DNA of 15,380 nucleotides from Rostrohypoxylon terebratum (Eukaryota > Ascomycota > Sordariomycetes > Xylariales > Hypoxylaceae), in the NCBI GenBank assembly GCA_022497145.1, contig MU386097.1, positions 1 through 15,380 on the forward strand, in the 5' to 3' direction. The stretch's first letter is position 1. Each line of letters starts with the position of its first letter. Under the pieces are notes generated by a model that saw only the letters and a program-made list of their open reading frames with translations, was not told the origin of the DNA and made no database searches. Made by a program: the position numbers and the translations under genes. Positions 1 to 10,228 of the stretch are shown piece by piece.

Positions 1-227
1 CCTGGCGATAGTTGTAGTAGCCAGCTATCCGAGGTTTACCCATTTTGGTGTTGCGTTTTAAGTGGGTATACCTCCTTGTTGTCGGATCGTAACAGGGGTT
101 CTTTGGCAGGAAATCCGGGGGTTAAGATGCTTACCTAGGCATAGGGAGATTCTCATATATATGTCGCGCCTCTAGCGCAAGGAAGCTGAGAACCCCTTGC
201 ATAGCAAGAGGGTCTTTCCTTATGCTC
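1..227. other. Downstream region of the Clr5-ankyrin gene
   Basis: No gene is seen. This is the 3' flank of the minus-strand ankyrin gene, whose stop codon is at 228-230. The only structure is the hairpin at 179-221, listed separately. Confidence 0.5.
179..221. repeat. Hairpin just past the ankyrin stop codon
   Basis: CCCCTTGC-ATA-GCAAGAGGG (193-212) folds into a near-perfect stem, with a second outer pair AAGGAA (180-185) and TTCCTT (216-221). It lies in the likely 3' UTR, 7 nt beyond the stop codon. A role in 3' processing is possible but not shown. Confidence 0.4.
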
Positions 228-3200
228 CTAAAATTCCATCGAGTCCTCCGAAATATCCTCAGCCTCTCCTCCATAACTATAACCCATAAACGGATCCGGG
301 TCGCTCAATGGCCTGGCCCAATCCGGTATTGACCTCGGAGAAAGTTCTGGGGACATAGAGGCGCTCTGTGCGTTGGCACAGTCATCATTTAAAATCTCAT
401 AATCAACTGCCCGTTCGTCGTCAAACTCGTCATCGTCATCGGAATCGGAACTGGAACTCTCGTCGTCTGAGTCATTTGTTATGACATACCCATCTTCGAA
501 CATACTCCAATCGATCATAGATGACTCAAAAGTCGAGAGCTCTTGTGTCATTCCATCGACTATTTCCGGCTTGTCTAAGTCTGTCGATTCGTAGAGACGT
601 TCATCATCTTCATTCCACTGTATGTGGTTTTTCAACACCTTGGCCACGGTATTGTGTCCTTCTCTTATTGCGAACTTGACAGCTCGTATAAATTGTATCC
701 TATGTTGTTGTGAATCGGGGACATCTGTTAGGCGTGAAAGAAGTAGCTTCGTCATGTCTAATCGGCCCCTTTCTGCGGCTCCTTCGATGGCGGTTCTCCC
801 CATAACACGTGCTCGAGGAGCATTCACCATGGCTCCACAATCCAAAAGCATACGAGCCATGCCGATATGACCATTGATGGCAGCAATCTGTAAACAGGTT
901 GCTCCCCGCGTGCAACCTGGGGGAGCATTGATATCAGCACCAGATTCTAGCAACTGACTAACCACAGTCATGTTGCACTTTTCTATGGCAGCCTGTAAAG
1001 GTGTCCTGGAGGGTAACGATGTATGGAGCTTATCGCGCCATGGATAGACTAAGCCGGGATTTTCATTAGCATCAATCCCACCATCGAGAAGCACCTTAAC
1101 CAGCCCTGGCACCCATAGAACTGCAGCCACAAGCGGTGATGGATTGATCGTTTTTCCAGTCAAGCTGCCGTCCTTCAGTCGAGCTTGGATGACCTGGGCT
1201 AATGCAGAGGGGTACTTCATGTATGAGCCCCCGCCAAGACGGTCGAACTCTTCGCTATCGTAACATGCGCCAAGCTCTAGAAAGTATCTAAGAGCGTAGT
1301 CAACTTCAAATTCTTTATCAAACTCCTCAGAGATCTCGAGGATGTGAATTGTTCCCGGTGTCCTGTAGTCTTGCCATCGTATATCACTGTATTGCGATCT
1401 TGATGACGACTATTGACAAACACAAGAGTTAGTTTACTTGGATTCAGGTGGCTTAGGGGAAGTGATAAGTTTCATTACACACTCACTGCCATAAGATGTA
1501 TTAGTATCGATCTTTCAACTGGGGTATGGATATAATAGTCTAATAATAGCGAAAAAGAAAGAGAGGAACGAATGCCGCGTGATAGCATTGGAAGTTAAAT
1601 ACATAAACTCGTGAAGAGAAGGATTGAAAGATTGCAATGACTAACCCGGATGGATTTCAAAAATTCCCTCGGTGTTCTTTTTTATCAAGAAATCTTCATC
1701 AACATATAAATAAAGATCGAATGTCCAAGGACCTGGGAGAAATCTGGGATCAGAAAGGATATAGCAAAGTTGCGAATCTTGATTGAAAACTGCAATAGCT
1801 AGTGCGGCGAGTTCAAAGGCATCTCTTTTCATTGTCGTTCTCCGTGAAACTAGCCGTTCTACCACAAAGATATGCTGTTTTGAATTCAAGGCAAAAAGGG
1901 TTGCCTCAAATAAGCAGCGAGAGTCATACATTGCATGCTGCAATGCAGTTGATGCCTCATTGACGTTGCGAGTCAATAACGCAATTTCTAGGGATAGTGT
2001 GGAGTTTGTAGTTGTTGCTCCCTTTTCCAGAAGTAGCTCGATGATGTCGATATCTCTAAATTCGGCGGCAAAAGAAAGTTCATCACCCTGAAACTGCGCC
2101 CCGGCTTCGAATAACATCTCTAGAATATGAATATCCCCAATCGCGATAGCATCTGTCAGTTCGGAGCCAGAAAACAGGGATTGATGTTGTAATAGAAGCT
2201 CTACAACTTCAATATTTGCACAATATAAAGCCTCTGTCAAGGGGGCCCTTCTAAATGGGCACGAGTTATAATTTAAGTTGACATTGGCCCCCGCGTCCAG
2301 GAGTTTCCGAATAATACTACACGATTCGGATTGTATTGCGATCGGTAATGCCGCGTTTTGGATGCTCGGATTGACTCCATGTTGCAGCAAAATATCGACT
2401 GCGTATTTGTTTCTCCAACGGCACGCAAATTCCAAAGGTGTCCAACCGATATCACGACAAAGTCTGTTTGGGTCTGCGCCGACATCCAATAAAAACTTCA
2501 AGTTCTCCAATTGCTTGGTCGCCATACATAGAGCTGAGGGGAGCAGCATATCCTTAATTAGAGGCGACTCCAGCGTCGGGTGAGCCCAGTTCTCTCTTGC
2601 GGCGCTAATAAGCGACAGCATCTCTGTACTACTTTCAGCAGCCGCTGTAAACATTAGAGGACTGATATTTTCGCCTCTCTGTAATAGCTTTTTGACTAGG
2701 AAGAGGTGGTTTTGATGAATTGCCAACCACAGCAGGTCCATCCCGAATCGTTTTCCCAGGCATCGGTCGAGATCAGCTCCTTTATGCAGCAGTAGCTTTA
2801 TCAGACTTGTTGATTTAGCCGAGGAAGATCTCATCGTCGCATATTCTAAGGGTAACGGGCTCTGGTCGCTTGCTCGTACATTCGGGTCTGCTCCTGCATC
2901 AAGCAGAACTTGGCAGCAATCATTGCTCCCACGGAAGCTTGCGAACTGAAGAGGAGTGAGGCTTATATTTACGTTGTATTTAAATTGGTCATCAAAACGA
3001 GCATGAGGTTTTTCGGGGAGTATTATGGTAGCTCGACGCAATATAACTCGCTCAACGTCCATACCTCCACTCAACACCCAACGTAGAATGTCGGAATCAT
3101 CTGTTTCCAATGACTTTCGTAGAAATGTGTCCTTTAAAGCCTCGCTCGTCTCGTCAGATGCGTTCATGAGCCAGTGTATGCTTTCTTTGGTCAATATCCC

Positions 3201-4217
3201 AGAGCTGCGCAGGATGTCCACGGGGTCTTGGCGTAAAGGAGCATTCGTCAATCTATAAAGCTCGGATTCCATATTATTCGATAGAAGATAGACAGCTAAT
3301 TTCAGTAGCTCTATCGATGCAGACTCATGCGCTCCCGTCAATAAGATTTCGGCGCTTGCCACATGTTCGCCTTGGTAGGTTTCAGGAGACAGGAGGTCCA
3401 AGTAGTTGGACACTTTATCGATCGATTGCCCAATGGAGATAGACGCATCACGGCAGACCCGAATTGCGGGTATTGCGGGTATGACGGTGCCTTCTCGCCC
3501 CCTTTGTAAATCATTTAGGGGTGATGTAGGAACATCTGCCCGTAAAAGGTGAGCTGTAAGAACCCCTAAATATCTTTGTTAGACTATCTCTTGTACGGTA
3601 CCTAAGTAGTGTATTGTGCACCATTTTCTAGATACCTGAGAATTTCTTTTCGAAATTGAACCATGGTAAATCGCCTGGCCATGCATTCTTCCATATACTC
3701 AAAGGTGGTGGCGTTCGCAAACGTAAAGGTGTTGTCTCACGAGTGGGTATCTGGCCCTCAGATTCTGATGGATTTTCTGTTAACTTTGCTTCTCAGAGCT
3801 ACATATATGGGATAATACTTAATAGGTATTTGTCGGCGAGGGTTGGAGGAGTGCGCGACCTAGGAGCAGGTAGCGATCTGAATGTACCAGAATACATGAC
3901 TTGGCTCTCTTTTCCTTGCTTCGCTCTTCTCTCGATCGCTCTCCGGGTCGATTCCTGTTTGGCCTTATCGATTTTCTGACGATAGTTCCATCGATGACAA
4001 CGGTATTCATACATGCGCGGCCTATATAAAAGATTTTATTAGTGAAGGGAGCAAGGCGGGATAAATTAACCTACCGTTTAAAGAATTGGTAATGCTTCGC
4101 CATATGTCTCGCAACTTCTTCTGGGGACATGTTTTGAACAATGTATAGTCGGTGGATGATCTTTCTATAAACTTCCCACTCCTTCATTTCATCCCGATGA
4201 CGGTTTGACACAGGCAT
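228..4217 (-). CDS. Clr5-domain ankyrin-repeat protein (six exons, about 1,209 aa)
   Basis: Proposed exons: 4217-4075, 4021-3819, 3776-3636, 3553-1646, 1539-1487 and 1409-228. Together they are 3,630 nt and stay in frame. Residues about 10-65 form a Clr5 domain: it opens MPVSNRHRDEMKEWEVYRKI and is spliced through FKR/PRMYEYRCHRWNYR. Ankyrin repeats follow at about 361-750 (LLDAGADPN, LLDAGANVN) and 905-1070 (LLESGADIN, GRTAIEGAAERGRLDM). A Ser/Asp/Glu-rich tract lies near 1129-1155. Clr5 domains are known from fission-yeast Clr5, a silencing factor, and are common in filamentous fungi fused to ankyrin repeats; a chromatin or scaffolding role here is inference. Introns 1, 3 and 5 have good donors and CTAAT or CTAAC branch sites. 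The 42-nt intron 2 and the 53-nt exon 5 are less certain. The family and the Clr5 and ankyrin parts are firm; the single-gene model is likely. The alternative is two genes, 1641-4217 (799 aa) and 228-1492 (395 aa, ATGGCA first exon). Confidence 0.85.
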
Positions 4218-5077
4218 CTTGACTTATTGTTAGCTGCTTTGCAATCGAGGTGGATATTCTTTACTGGTTCGATAGGTAGGCACATAGAAGCTCGTGGCCT
4301 GGAAAAGTGATATTTAGGTAGTTAAGTCTGGTGTGGAAGGTTTCGAGATGTCGAGAAAATCATTTGGGGGCTACCTACCTTCAATATGTAGGTAAGTCAG
4401 GAGGTAGGTCGTAGAGCCCTCCGGACGCATATGCAGTCGTAACCAAACCATGCTTCCTAGCTGCCAAGTTTTATTGATTCCCTGGTGCGATTGGATGATA
4501 GACAAACCCCAAAGGTTATGATTGGGCAAAGAAAGATGTCCCGCACTACCTTGGCTACTAGGTATATAATTCCCCAGCAGGATACTTGATATATGATTGG
4601 TGTAGACAGAACACAAAGCCTTATGATTGGAAAGTCAGCAGCAGCGTAGCAGTGAGGCGAGGCAGTGGTGGAAGGCGGTGTATGTGAATAATGTGTGATT
4701 GGTTTAGACAAAACCCAAAGTGTTCAATTGTCCTTATGTCCCTAGATAGAAGTTGTCGGGTCTTAGGGGTAAGTAGAGAGGTATCAAAGTACTTAGGTAC
4801 GTATCAAATAAAACATTCCGGACTCGCGTCTGCAAAGCCTCAGATGAAATTGTATCAACCTTTCCAAAAAGTACTTAAGACTGGAGAGCTCGAGTTCGCT
4901 GGCCTTTACAATGCCTTCTTTTCTTCAACCTACTTATCTACCTCTGTACTATATACCTACTAGATACATGTTCATTGAAATCTTATGTGATTTCTCCTTA
5001 CATCGCTCGGAAACAATGCCACTTCTGGGATTTTCGAAAATCTGTTGATGCCGAATCCCGAATAATACAACATCCTC
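4218..5077. other. Upstream region of the Clr5-ankyrin gene
   Basis: No gene is supported; short open frames on both strands lack codon bias or family resemblance. It carries five ATTGG (CCAAT-box) motifs between 4489 and 4702, most of them inside the three-copy repeat, and TACCTA/TAGGTA-rich patches at 4372-4413 and 4919-4961. It presumably contains the promoter of the minus-strand ankyrin gene. Confidence 0.45.
4489..4730. repeat. Three degenerate copies of a GATTGG/AGACA/CCAAAG repeat
   Basis: Copies start at 4489, 4595 and 4697, so spacing is 106 and 102 bp. Each has GATTGG, then TAGACA, then an A/C-rich run ending in CAAAG; the first two end with TTATGATTGG and the third with the related TTCAATTG. 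The sequence between copies is not obviously conserved. On the minus strand ATTGG reads CCAAT, so the copies could supply CCAAT boxes to the ankyrin gene. Confidence 0.5.
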
Positions 5078-5672
5078 ATGATATTGTCAGTGGAAGCTAT
5101 CGTTGCGATACTTTCGCTTTTTGTCGCAATTCCCCCAACGATTCTCGTCCTGGTAACATGTATTAGAAGTCGAAGAAATTCACGTACGAGGCAACGTAAG
5201 GAGACTAAGCTAAGACCTTTGGAGAGAATTGTATGAGCTAATTCGAAACATAGATGCTTCTATTCACCAACTACGTGCGCTACAACGAATGCAACACTTA
5301 CGAACTATACGGCGTTTGATTATAGAAATTGGTCGCTTGTTTGAGGACGAGGCCAGAAATGAAGAAGACGTATGAAAGTTATTACAAAATATTCACCTTT
5401 ATGCACCAGGAAATTTATTAGGGTACCTGATTTCCTTCAATCCTCTATTCCTTATACAGCTAGTAGCTTAGATATACAAGTTCAATTCCTGGAAGATTCC
5501 TCAGATTGTTTTGTGTTTCATGGTTCAATTCTTTTACCATCTCACCTACAGCGTCTTCGAAGTGGAGCGTGACGCCGAGCTGGTCGAGCTGGTCCGGGTG
5601 GACGACGAGCTTATTAATCCGGCGACCACCAACAAGCCACCAAACAGGCAACAACCAAGTATTGCGATGTGA
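5078..5672 (+). pseudogene. Decayed small membrane-anchored protein gene (unrecognised)
   Basis: An ATG at 5078 opens a 52-codon frame ending at TGA 5234-5236. It encodes an acidic start, a hydrophobic helix at residues about 8-29 (IVAILSLFVAIPPTILVLVT) and then a strongly basic stretch (CIRSRRNSRTRQRKETK). This resembles a single-pass membrane protein with positive residues on the cytoplasmic side. Where it stops, the +1 frame continues with coding-like amphipathic sequence (LYELIRNIDASIHQLRALQR, then RRLIIEIGRLFEDEARNEED) to TGA 5373. The same frame then runs to TAG 5469 and on to TGA 5670, ending in FEVERDAELVELVRVDDELI with codons rich in third-position G/C. I read this as one gene with a one-base frameshift near 5225 and two in-frame stops. 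Alternatively 5370-5471 is an intron (GTATGA donor, TAG acceptor) and only the frameshift is a lesion. The function is not recognised; no domain family can be named. Confidence 0.5.
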
Positions 5673-6143
5673 TACGATTAAGTGGCTACCTAAATATGTG
5701 ATCTAGATATCTTGATGTGAAATTTACTCTGTCAAAATAACTATATAGGTGTCTGGAGTTGGTTCGAGACTTGACCAGGAGTCTCTAACATTGTCCCAGT
5801 CACTTTAATCGGGATTCTTGACCATAGAGCAACACCGTCCAGAGTGGTTGTTATGATTGCCATCTATATGAAATCCGTCTTTCTTGACTAGGATCTCCTT
5901 TTACTTAGACACGACTCCGTCCCACCCTTTCTCATCCTCCTTCATCTACCCACGAGCCGGTTTACCAATGGCACTCCAGATGGCACACGCGAATTCGTTA
6001 ATATCCTTAACAGACATGAATATGGATAAGACTACCTACCTAGTACCTATATACATCACCACTCAGACAATGTCCAACCCTAACCCTAGTTCCTACCCTA
6101 TCCTTATCCCTATCCCTATCAACACCCCTCCCTTCCTATCTAC
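5673..6143. other. Intergenic region without a gene
   Basis: No gene is supported. The right end is a C-rich pyrimidine tract lying directly beyond the beta-lactamase stop codon. Confidence 0.45.
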
Positions 6144-6147
6144 CTAA
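6076..6147. repeat. C-rich tract with telomere-like CCCTAA units
   Basis: AACCCTAACCCTAG at 6076-6089 matches two units of the fungal telomere repeat (CCCTAA). It is followed by imperfect CCCTATC units up to the end of the tract, which overlaps the stop codon of the beta-lactamase gene. Confidence 0.4.
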
Positions 6148-8195
6148 CTATCCCTCATCAACGCCGTCCTAAGCGCCAACGGCATAACCGCCGTCGCCCT
6201 CCCATCCTTACCCAAGGTAAACACGAACTGATCCAACGGCATATCAGCATATACCGCCGCCGTCTGACTAACCCAAGTCCCACAATTCGTCGAGAACATG
6301 GCCCCGCTCCGATCCGGCAGATCCAAGTTCTCCACCACGGCCTTGAACGCAACCTTCCTGGACCCGTCCTCGGCAACCGCGAACTCGAGGCCCGTGGGGT
6401 AGAGCCGGATCGACGGCCCCGTGACGTTGTAGTTCAGCGTATACCGCACGGCGACAGGAACCATGTCCGTGCCGTTGCTAACCCACGTCTCGGCCCCGAG
6501 CCCGGGGCGTGAGGCGTCCGTGCGCAGCACTAGCGTGCTGTTTAGCCCCTCACCCGCCGCCGCTGTGTACGTCCCCGCGTAATTCGTCCCCGCCTCCTCG
6601 CGCGCCGCGTCCTCGAGCGCGGGGACCAGTGCGCGTCCGATGGTATCCGCGATATCCCAGTTCGCGTTGCCGGGCCAGCCACCGGCGAGCAGCGCCACGA
6701 TGCCGACGTCGTAGTCGGGGAGGAGCACGAGTAGGGACATGTACACGTTTATGCTGCCCGCTTTGCTGTACGCGTCGACGACGCGGCTGCTGTCGCTTAG
6801 GGGGATGCGGCGGATGCCCCAGGGAGAGCTCACGCCTTCGTGGATATCTGACGTTAGGGCTATGGGATTGAGCCAGCGCCGTGTCTGTGCGGGGGAGAGC
6901 AGGGTGTGCTGGAAGATGGCACGCCCGAGGCGTGAGAGGTCGTTTGCTGAGGAGTACATGTTACCGGTTCTTCCGCGTCGTGTCAGTTTAACCTAGGCAG
7001 ATAAGACGACTAGAACGGGGGTATAAAGGGGGAAGAGAGCGTACGGGCTTGATTCGCCAAGGCTATACGACCAACCGTCTTCTTGTCCTTCGGGAATGAC
7101 ACCTAAACCATCGTCTGGCTTTTGGTAAAATGTTTTCTGGAACTCAAGCTTGTCGATGATGTCGCTCTGTAACATCAACGCAAACTGCTTTTGCGTTATG
7201 GCTTCGAGCGCATATGCCAAGATTTGGTACCCCATATTTGAATATCCGGCCGTCCAAGAAGGTGAGAAGGAGGGAGGGACGTTGGCTAGACCAGTAAAGA
7301 ACTCTATGCGTAGGCTTCTATTAGAGATTTTCTCGTCACTTCACTTCAATTCCCCAACATTTAATGAAGGGGCATTCGAGAATACATGATGTTGTTACTT
7401 ACCAGCTCGAGGGCACTTTGTCGCCTCGCCGCAAATTGGAGTTTCGTTCCGTGGCGCTGGAGGGAAGCCCTTGGATTCGAGCACAGTTTGGTTGTTCTCT
7501 TGTGTCAACTCCCCTTCAATGGCATCTATTGATTTCATTTCTCAATCTTAGCTCGGCAACTTCCAGGTTCACTTTTCCCTGAGTCCACATATCCCTTCCT
7601 CCGCCTTCTCGGCTTCTTCTTTTAACTCAATGTACTTACAGTCTCTCACGATTCCTGCCAAATGGCTTGCTAGGTCCTGCAGCGTAATACTATTCCAGTC
7701 CACGTTCATAACGGGATCGTACTGGGCTTTCCCAGCCAACAACTCCAGCTCGGGAACCCATTGCGTCACTGGCGTATTCCAGTATGTGTCGCCCGCCTCG
7801 ATAAGGAACGTCAATATCGTGAATATCTTTGTGATACTCCCAAGTCGGAACACGGTATCGCCATCCACGCTCTTCACTCCTGGTGTATCCGCCGTTAAGA
7901 GGTTAGTCGCAGTATGATAGTGGCTCCAAAGCGGTGTATCATCTGTATCGGAAGCTGAGAATACTTGAATCGACCATGAAGTGCCATTCGGGTTGGTCGC
8001 AGGGTCCGAAGCTCGGGCGTTGAACGTCGCTGTCATGTTTGCGATCGCAGTCTTTATGGCATCTGATGATGCGAGCGAGGTCGGCTTCGGGAACGCTGGT
8101 CCAGGGTAAGGACAGTTCGGAATCCCGCCCACCGGGGCGATCATGATGGCGTGCGTAGCGAGCAGCAGCGCTGCCGCGGAGGGAGGAGCCTTCAT
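6144..8195 (-). CDS. Secreted beta-lactamase-family serine hydrolase (four exons, 587 aa)
   Basis: Exons are 8195-7640, 7525-7403, 7303-7045 and 6969-6144, totalling 1,764 nt in frame. An N-terminal hydrophobic stretch (residues 1 to about 24) looks like a signal peptide. The three signatures of the class C beta-lactamase/esterase fold are present: S120-I-T-K123 as the nucleophile motif, Y247-S-N249, and K382-A-G384 in the KTG position. The part after about 440 fits the extra C-terminal domain of fungal ARB_00930-type proteins. Several N-glycosylation sequons (NMT, NQT, NET, NST, NVT) agree with secretion. Introns are 114, 99 and 75 nt. The first two have GTAAGT donors and rebuild continuous family sequence (GIVRD/YAIEGEL and CPRA/EFFTGLANV). 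The third uses a weak donor (GTACGC) and an AAG acceptor, preceded by a CTGAC branch site. The substrate is unknown; esterase, peptidase or lactonase activity are all possible, and antibiotic resistance should not be assumed. Confidence 0.93.
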
Positions 8196-8934
8196 GGCGA
8201 CGAGATTGGTACCCTCGAGTAAAACTGAGGAGTATAATTACCTAAGAAAGTATCAGAAGGAAGGAATGGACAGTCTTAAAGGGGCGTACGTATACGGACC
8301 AACTGCAAATTGACGCGTCACCAAATGCCACGAGGCAAGATCACCTTAGAATCTTTTATCACTTGGTTCTCGGTCATGAATCAGGTACCTGGTAGTATCG
8401 AGATTGCTACGTCTGGGCATACGTCCTAGGTCCCGGGGGTCAGGCTTATATTACGACATTGGGATCTTCCGGTTCCTGTGTGCAACCCGTTCATTCACCC
8501 GAGCACGTGGCTCTATAGGTATCTTTCATCAGGAACTCACTCTGACCATGTTAGTCGAAGTTCACCGATAAGCATGTTGATGTCGGACTTAACACGATCC
8601 TCTCCTAAATTCTTATGTGGAGGATCAACGAATCTGCTGTCTCTCCTCCGTACGGTTGAGTGTTCTATTTGTTCATCTACTATTCCCCTTTCCCTCCCTA
8701 CTTTAGAAAGATCTCAACGTTTTTTTTTTCCTTAGAAGATACGTCTTGACCTAGATGATATGATACCGACCAGGTTGACGATTAGACACATGCCAGTAGG
8801 TTAAGCAGATTTATTTCACCTACCATTTTTGTCCGCGGGGCTTATCTCTGGAATCGCGCTCTATTAGGTATAAGTAGGTAGATCGTCATGATCTTGGTAC
8901 TAGCGGGACAAGGTATACGACGCTCCGGGATCAG

Positions 8935-8948
8935 CGGCGCCGGCGCCG
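8935..8948. repeat. Perfect 14-bp GC palindrome
   Basis: CGGCGCCGGCGCCG equals its own reverse complement and stands out in AT-richer surroundings. It is flanked by ATCAG on the left and CTGAT on the right (with six bases between the palindrome and CTGAT), so a larger imperfect cruciform is possible. Confidence 0.5.
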
Positions 8949-9104
8949 AGTGTCCTGATACGTAGAATGGCTTCAATGGCGCGATGTTGAGTTAGAGGTA
9001 TCTATGTTCTGGAAGACCGATGAGAGTATTAGTCTAACGGATGAAAGATCTCTTTGAGTCACAATTCCATTTACAAACCTCTAAATTTGATCAGGTTGGA
9101 TAGG

Positions 9105-9541
9105 GAAAAAATCAAGCTAAATCAGGTTCACATGCTTCCAAACACCACATTTTTCGCGATATTAATATCCGAAAACACGCAAAGCTCTCCGTGGGCTATC
9201 GCGAAACATTGCTACCCTCCGGTATGTGCACACCGTCGACGTTGCATGGTTACGACGTTGATCTTTTGCCTGAATGCGGACCGTCCGATCATTTACGGCA
9301 TTGGGTCGATTCGAAGGAACGGGATCGCAGCACTCTTATATCAACCGCATCCATCCCGCAAGACGGGATCCCGGACGCAGAACTACCACCTACCAACCTG
9401 GTATCCAGTCTGCCGATGATATGCTTGTATAGCCATTCTAAATTGAGCGAGCGGCAGACATATGTGAATGACATTGCGCGCGGTACTGCCAAGGTGTCTC
9501 AGAAGCATGTATGCGCACATTTCATATATTGTCCCGTGTGA
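9105..9541 (+). other. Long open frame, possible gene relic (about 145 codons)
   Basis: An open frame runs from just after TAG 9102-9104 to TGA 9539-9541 without a convincing ATG start; the first in-frame GTG is at 9191 and an internal ATG is near 9224. The middle part (DVDLLPECGPSDHLRHWVD, then DRSTLISTASIPQDGIPDAE) has a protein-like composition. I do not recognise it. A perfect-looking GTATGT donor at 9222 lies inside it, so the true structure, if any, may be spliced. It could equally be chance, since another frame is open for 121 codons over the same stretch. Confidence 0.2.
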
Positions 9542-10228
9542 AAGTGACCCTATGCCGCCTTGATTCTTATGATTACTTGTCCAAAATGAGCTTCCCCCCA
9601 ATCTGCTCTCCCACCGCGAATGTTACTTACGTAGCTGTTATGACGTTATGTGCCTTACCTCGTATACATAAATCGCCGAGCGAGCCTCCTAGACGGATAG
9701 GAGCTATCTGATTACCTAGGAAACCTATATTAAACTACAATTTTCGCCTTGCATAGGACGTGTAGATGAGAAAGTTGGTGCATATATTAGTAAGTATGTA
9801 TGTGTGAATGAGTTGGTCAAGATACGCAATATACGATATCGCTCTAAAAGAGAGAATACACAATCTTGCAGTTCGTCCGAAAGACCGGGGCCGACGAGTC
9901 TCAATGTATCCATCAATCATATTGCAAGCCCACATTCACCCAGCTAAGCAATTCTGAACAATCAATCCCTTCATGAGGTACATTACTATCTAACTACCTA
10001 CTCGAGATCAACAAATCGCGTACGCGATAAACAGGTATCTATCTATCTTGCCTTAAGCCAAAGCGGCTGGCTCCACGAACATAAATCGACGACACCCATT
10101 CCCGTTTCCGTCCGTCCCTTAACGCCGGCGGGGGTATGTAGAGTAAAAAAGCGCCGGGCACTACCCGACGCTGGTAAAAAGACGTGATCTCGTTAAACCA
10201 AATAACACAGTCGCGCATTAGTTCGTTT

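Larger units (their letters stand above)
8196..10228. other. 2-kb intergenic region: beta-lactamase upstream DNA and VID27 downstream DNA
   Basis: No convincing gene is seen. The left part should hold the promoter of the minus-strand beta-lactamase gene and the right part the 3' UTR of VID27. The region has a T-rich run near 8721-8730, a GC palindrome at 8935-8948 and the unexplained open frame at 9105-9541. Other open frames are short and overlap one another on both strands. Confidence 0.45.

Noticed and set aside
1410..1646. Direct splice from the donor at 1645 to the acceptor at 1410
   Set aside because: The phases do not match: one leftover base meets an exon in phase 0, giving a stop within about ten codons. 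The in-phase solution needs the 53-nt exon 1539-1487.
4975..5166. 63-codon plus-strand frame overlapping the membrane-protein remnant
   Set aside because: It is in a different frame from the segment encoding the hydrophobic helix and basic tail, and its own translation shows no recognisable feature.
5758..5775. GGTTCGAGAC resembling a tRNA B box
   Set aside because: The conserved CC of the B box is missing, and no A box or acceptor stem can be folded nearby.
6509..6996. Plus-strand open frames across the beta-lactamase gene
   Set aside because: Arg/Cys/Pro-rich translations are typical shadows of a GC-rich exon on the other strand.
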